Below are positions 6,356 to 6,636 of a stretch of 6,636 nucleotides of DNA, piece after piece (the first letter of the stretch is position 1; each line of letters opens with the position of its first letter). Source of the stretch: an uncultured bacterium. Its GTDB lineage: Bacteria; Actinomycetota; Coriobacteriia; Coriobacteriales; Coriobacteriaceae. A program made the position numbers and the translations under genes. The notes under the pieces were generated by a model. That model did not search any database. It had not been told where the DNA came from and saw only the letters and a program-made list of their open reading frames with translations. Location of the stretch: the NCBI GenBank assembly GCA_905214895.1, contig CAJMNP010000049.1, positions 1-6,636 of the forward strand, read 5' to 3'.

Positions 6356-6636
6356 CTAGCGTATCTGGATGCCGGCTTTCTTTTTCTCGGCCTTGACGCG
6401 GTAGAGCTCCGCATCGGCAGCGCGAAGTAAGTCTTGCCAGGTATCAACACTATCGCCAACCCGCGCGTAACCGATGGACATCCGCAATGCATACGGTACC
6501 TCGGCACGAGCGAGCTCGTCGTTAATCGCCGAACACAGGTCTATGATGTCCTGTTCCGCCGCTGCCTTTTGGAACACCACAAACTCATCGCCACCATAAC
6601 GCGCGATAAAGCCACCAGACGCCGAGCAGACCTCTT
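6356..6636 (-). CDS. GGDEF-domain diguanylate cyclase (partial, C-terminal 92 residues)
   Basis: The C-terminal end of a GGDEF domain, which condenses two GTP into the second messenger cyclic di-GMP. The frame enters from the right edge and stops at TAG (6358-6356), leaving 92 residues. The active-site loop RYGGDEFVVF is at visible residues 12-21 and is intact, so catalytic activity is plausible. The late-domain marks SIGYARV and LLRAADAELYRVKAEKKK follow in the expected order, and the protein ends just after the domain, as is common. The autoinhibitory I-site RxxD, which would begin nine residues before the GG pair, is absent: that stretch reads ASGG. Any sensor or membrane part lies beyond the window, so the input signal is unknown. 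The GTG within the GGDEFVV segment is an internal Val codon, not a start. Confidence 0.95.
   Translation of the reverse strand, partial: EVCSASGGFIARYGGDEFVVFQKAAAEQDIIDLCSAINDELARAEVPYALRMSIGYARVGDSVDTWQDLLRAADAELYRVKAEKKKAGIQIR

Noticed and set aside
6299..6430. Plus-strand small open frame of 43 codons starting ATG-GAG-TAC
   Set aside because: There is no ribosome site, it runs through the EamA terminator, and it is mostly antisense to the GGDEF gene.

Overview
This 6.6 kb window looks like ordinary chromosome from a high-GC Gram-positive-type bacterium. The strong AGGAAGG-type ribosome sites, the GC-rich third codon positions and the single-chain, clade II (Gram-positive type) PurL suggest an actinobacterium of the Coriobacteriia, perhaps Collinsella-like. 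That assignment is inference from style, not from a marker gene. I see no mobile element, CRISPR array, tRNA or rRNA.

Layout. (1) Bases 1-1288, minus strand: the membrane half of a CPA2-family cation:proton antiporter, whose C-terminus lies beyond the left edge. (2) Bases 1289-1472: a 184-base divergent intergenic region serving the antiporter and purL. (3) Bases 1473-5219, plus strand: a complete 1,248-residue single-chain phosphoribosylformylglycinamidine synthase (purL), the fourth step of de novo purine synthesis, with synthetase and glutaminase domains fused. (4) Bases 5220-5317: a short gap with a strong intrinsic terminator (5256-5292), preceded by a -10-like TACAAT and a small hairpin that competes with the terminator stem. 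(5) Bases 5318-6253, plus strand: a 311-residue EamA/DMT-family transporter. (6) Bases 6254-6355: an intergenic stretch with an AT-rich part and a terminator whose T-run touches the stop codon of the next gene. (7) Bases 6356-6636, minus strand: the C-terminal end of a GGDEF diguanylate cyclase that enters from the right edge.

The genes do not form an obvious pathway. purL is the only purine gene here and ends in its own terminator; the antiporter, the EamA transporter and the cyclase appear to be independent units. I found no convincing undescribed system. The points most worth a second look are the attenuator-like leader of the EamA gene and the G-E pair that replaces the usual Asp-Asp pair in the antiporter's ion-binding helix.
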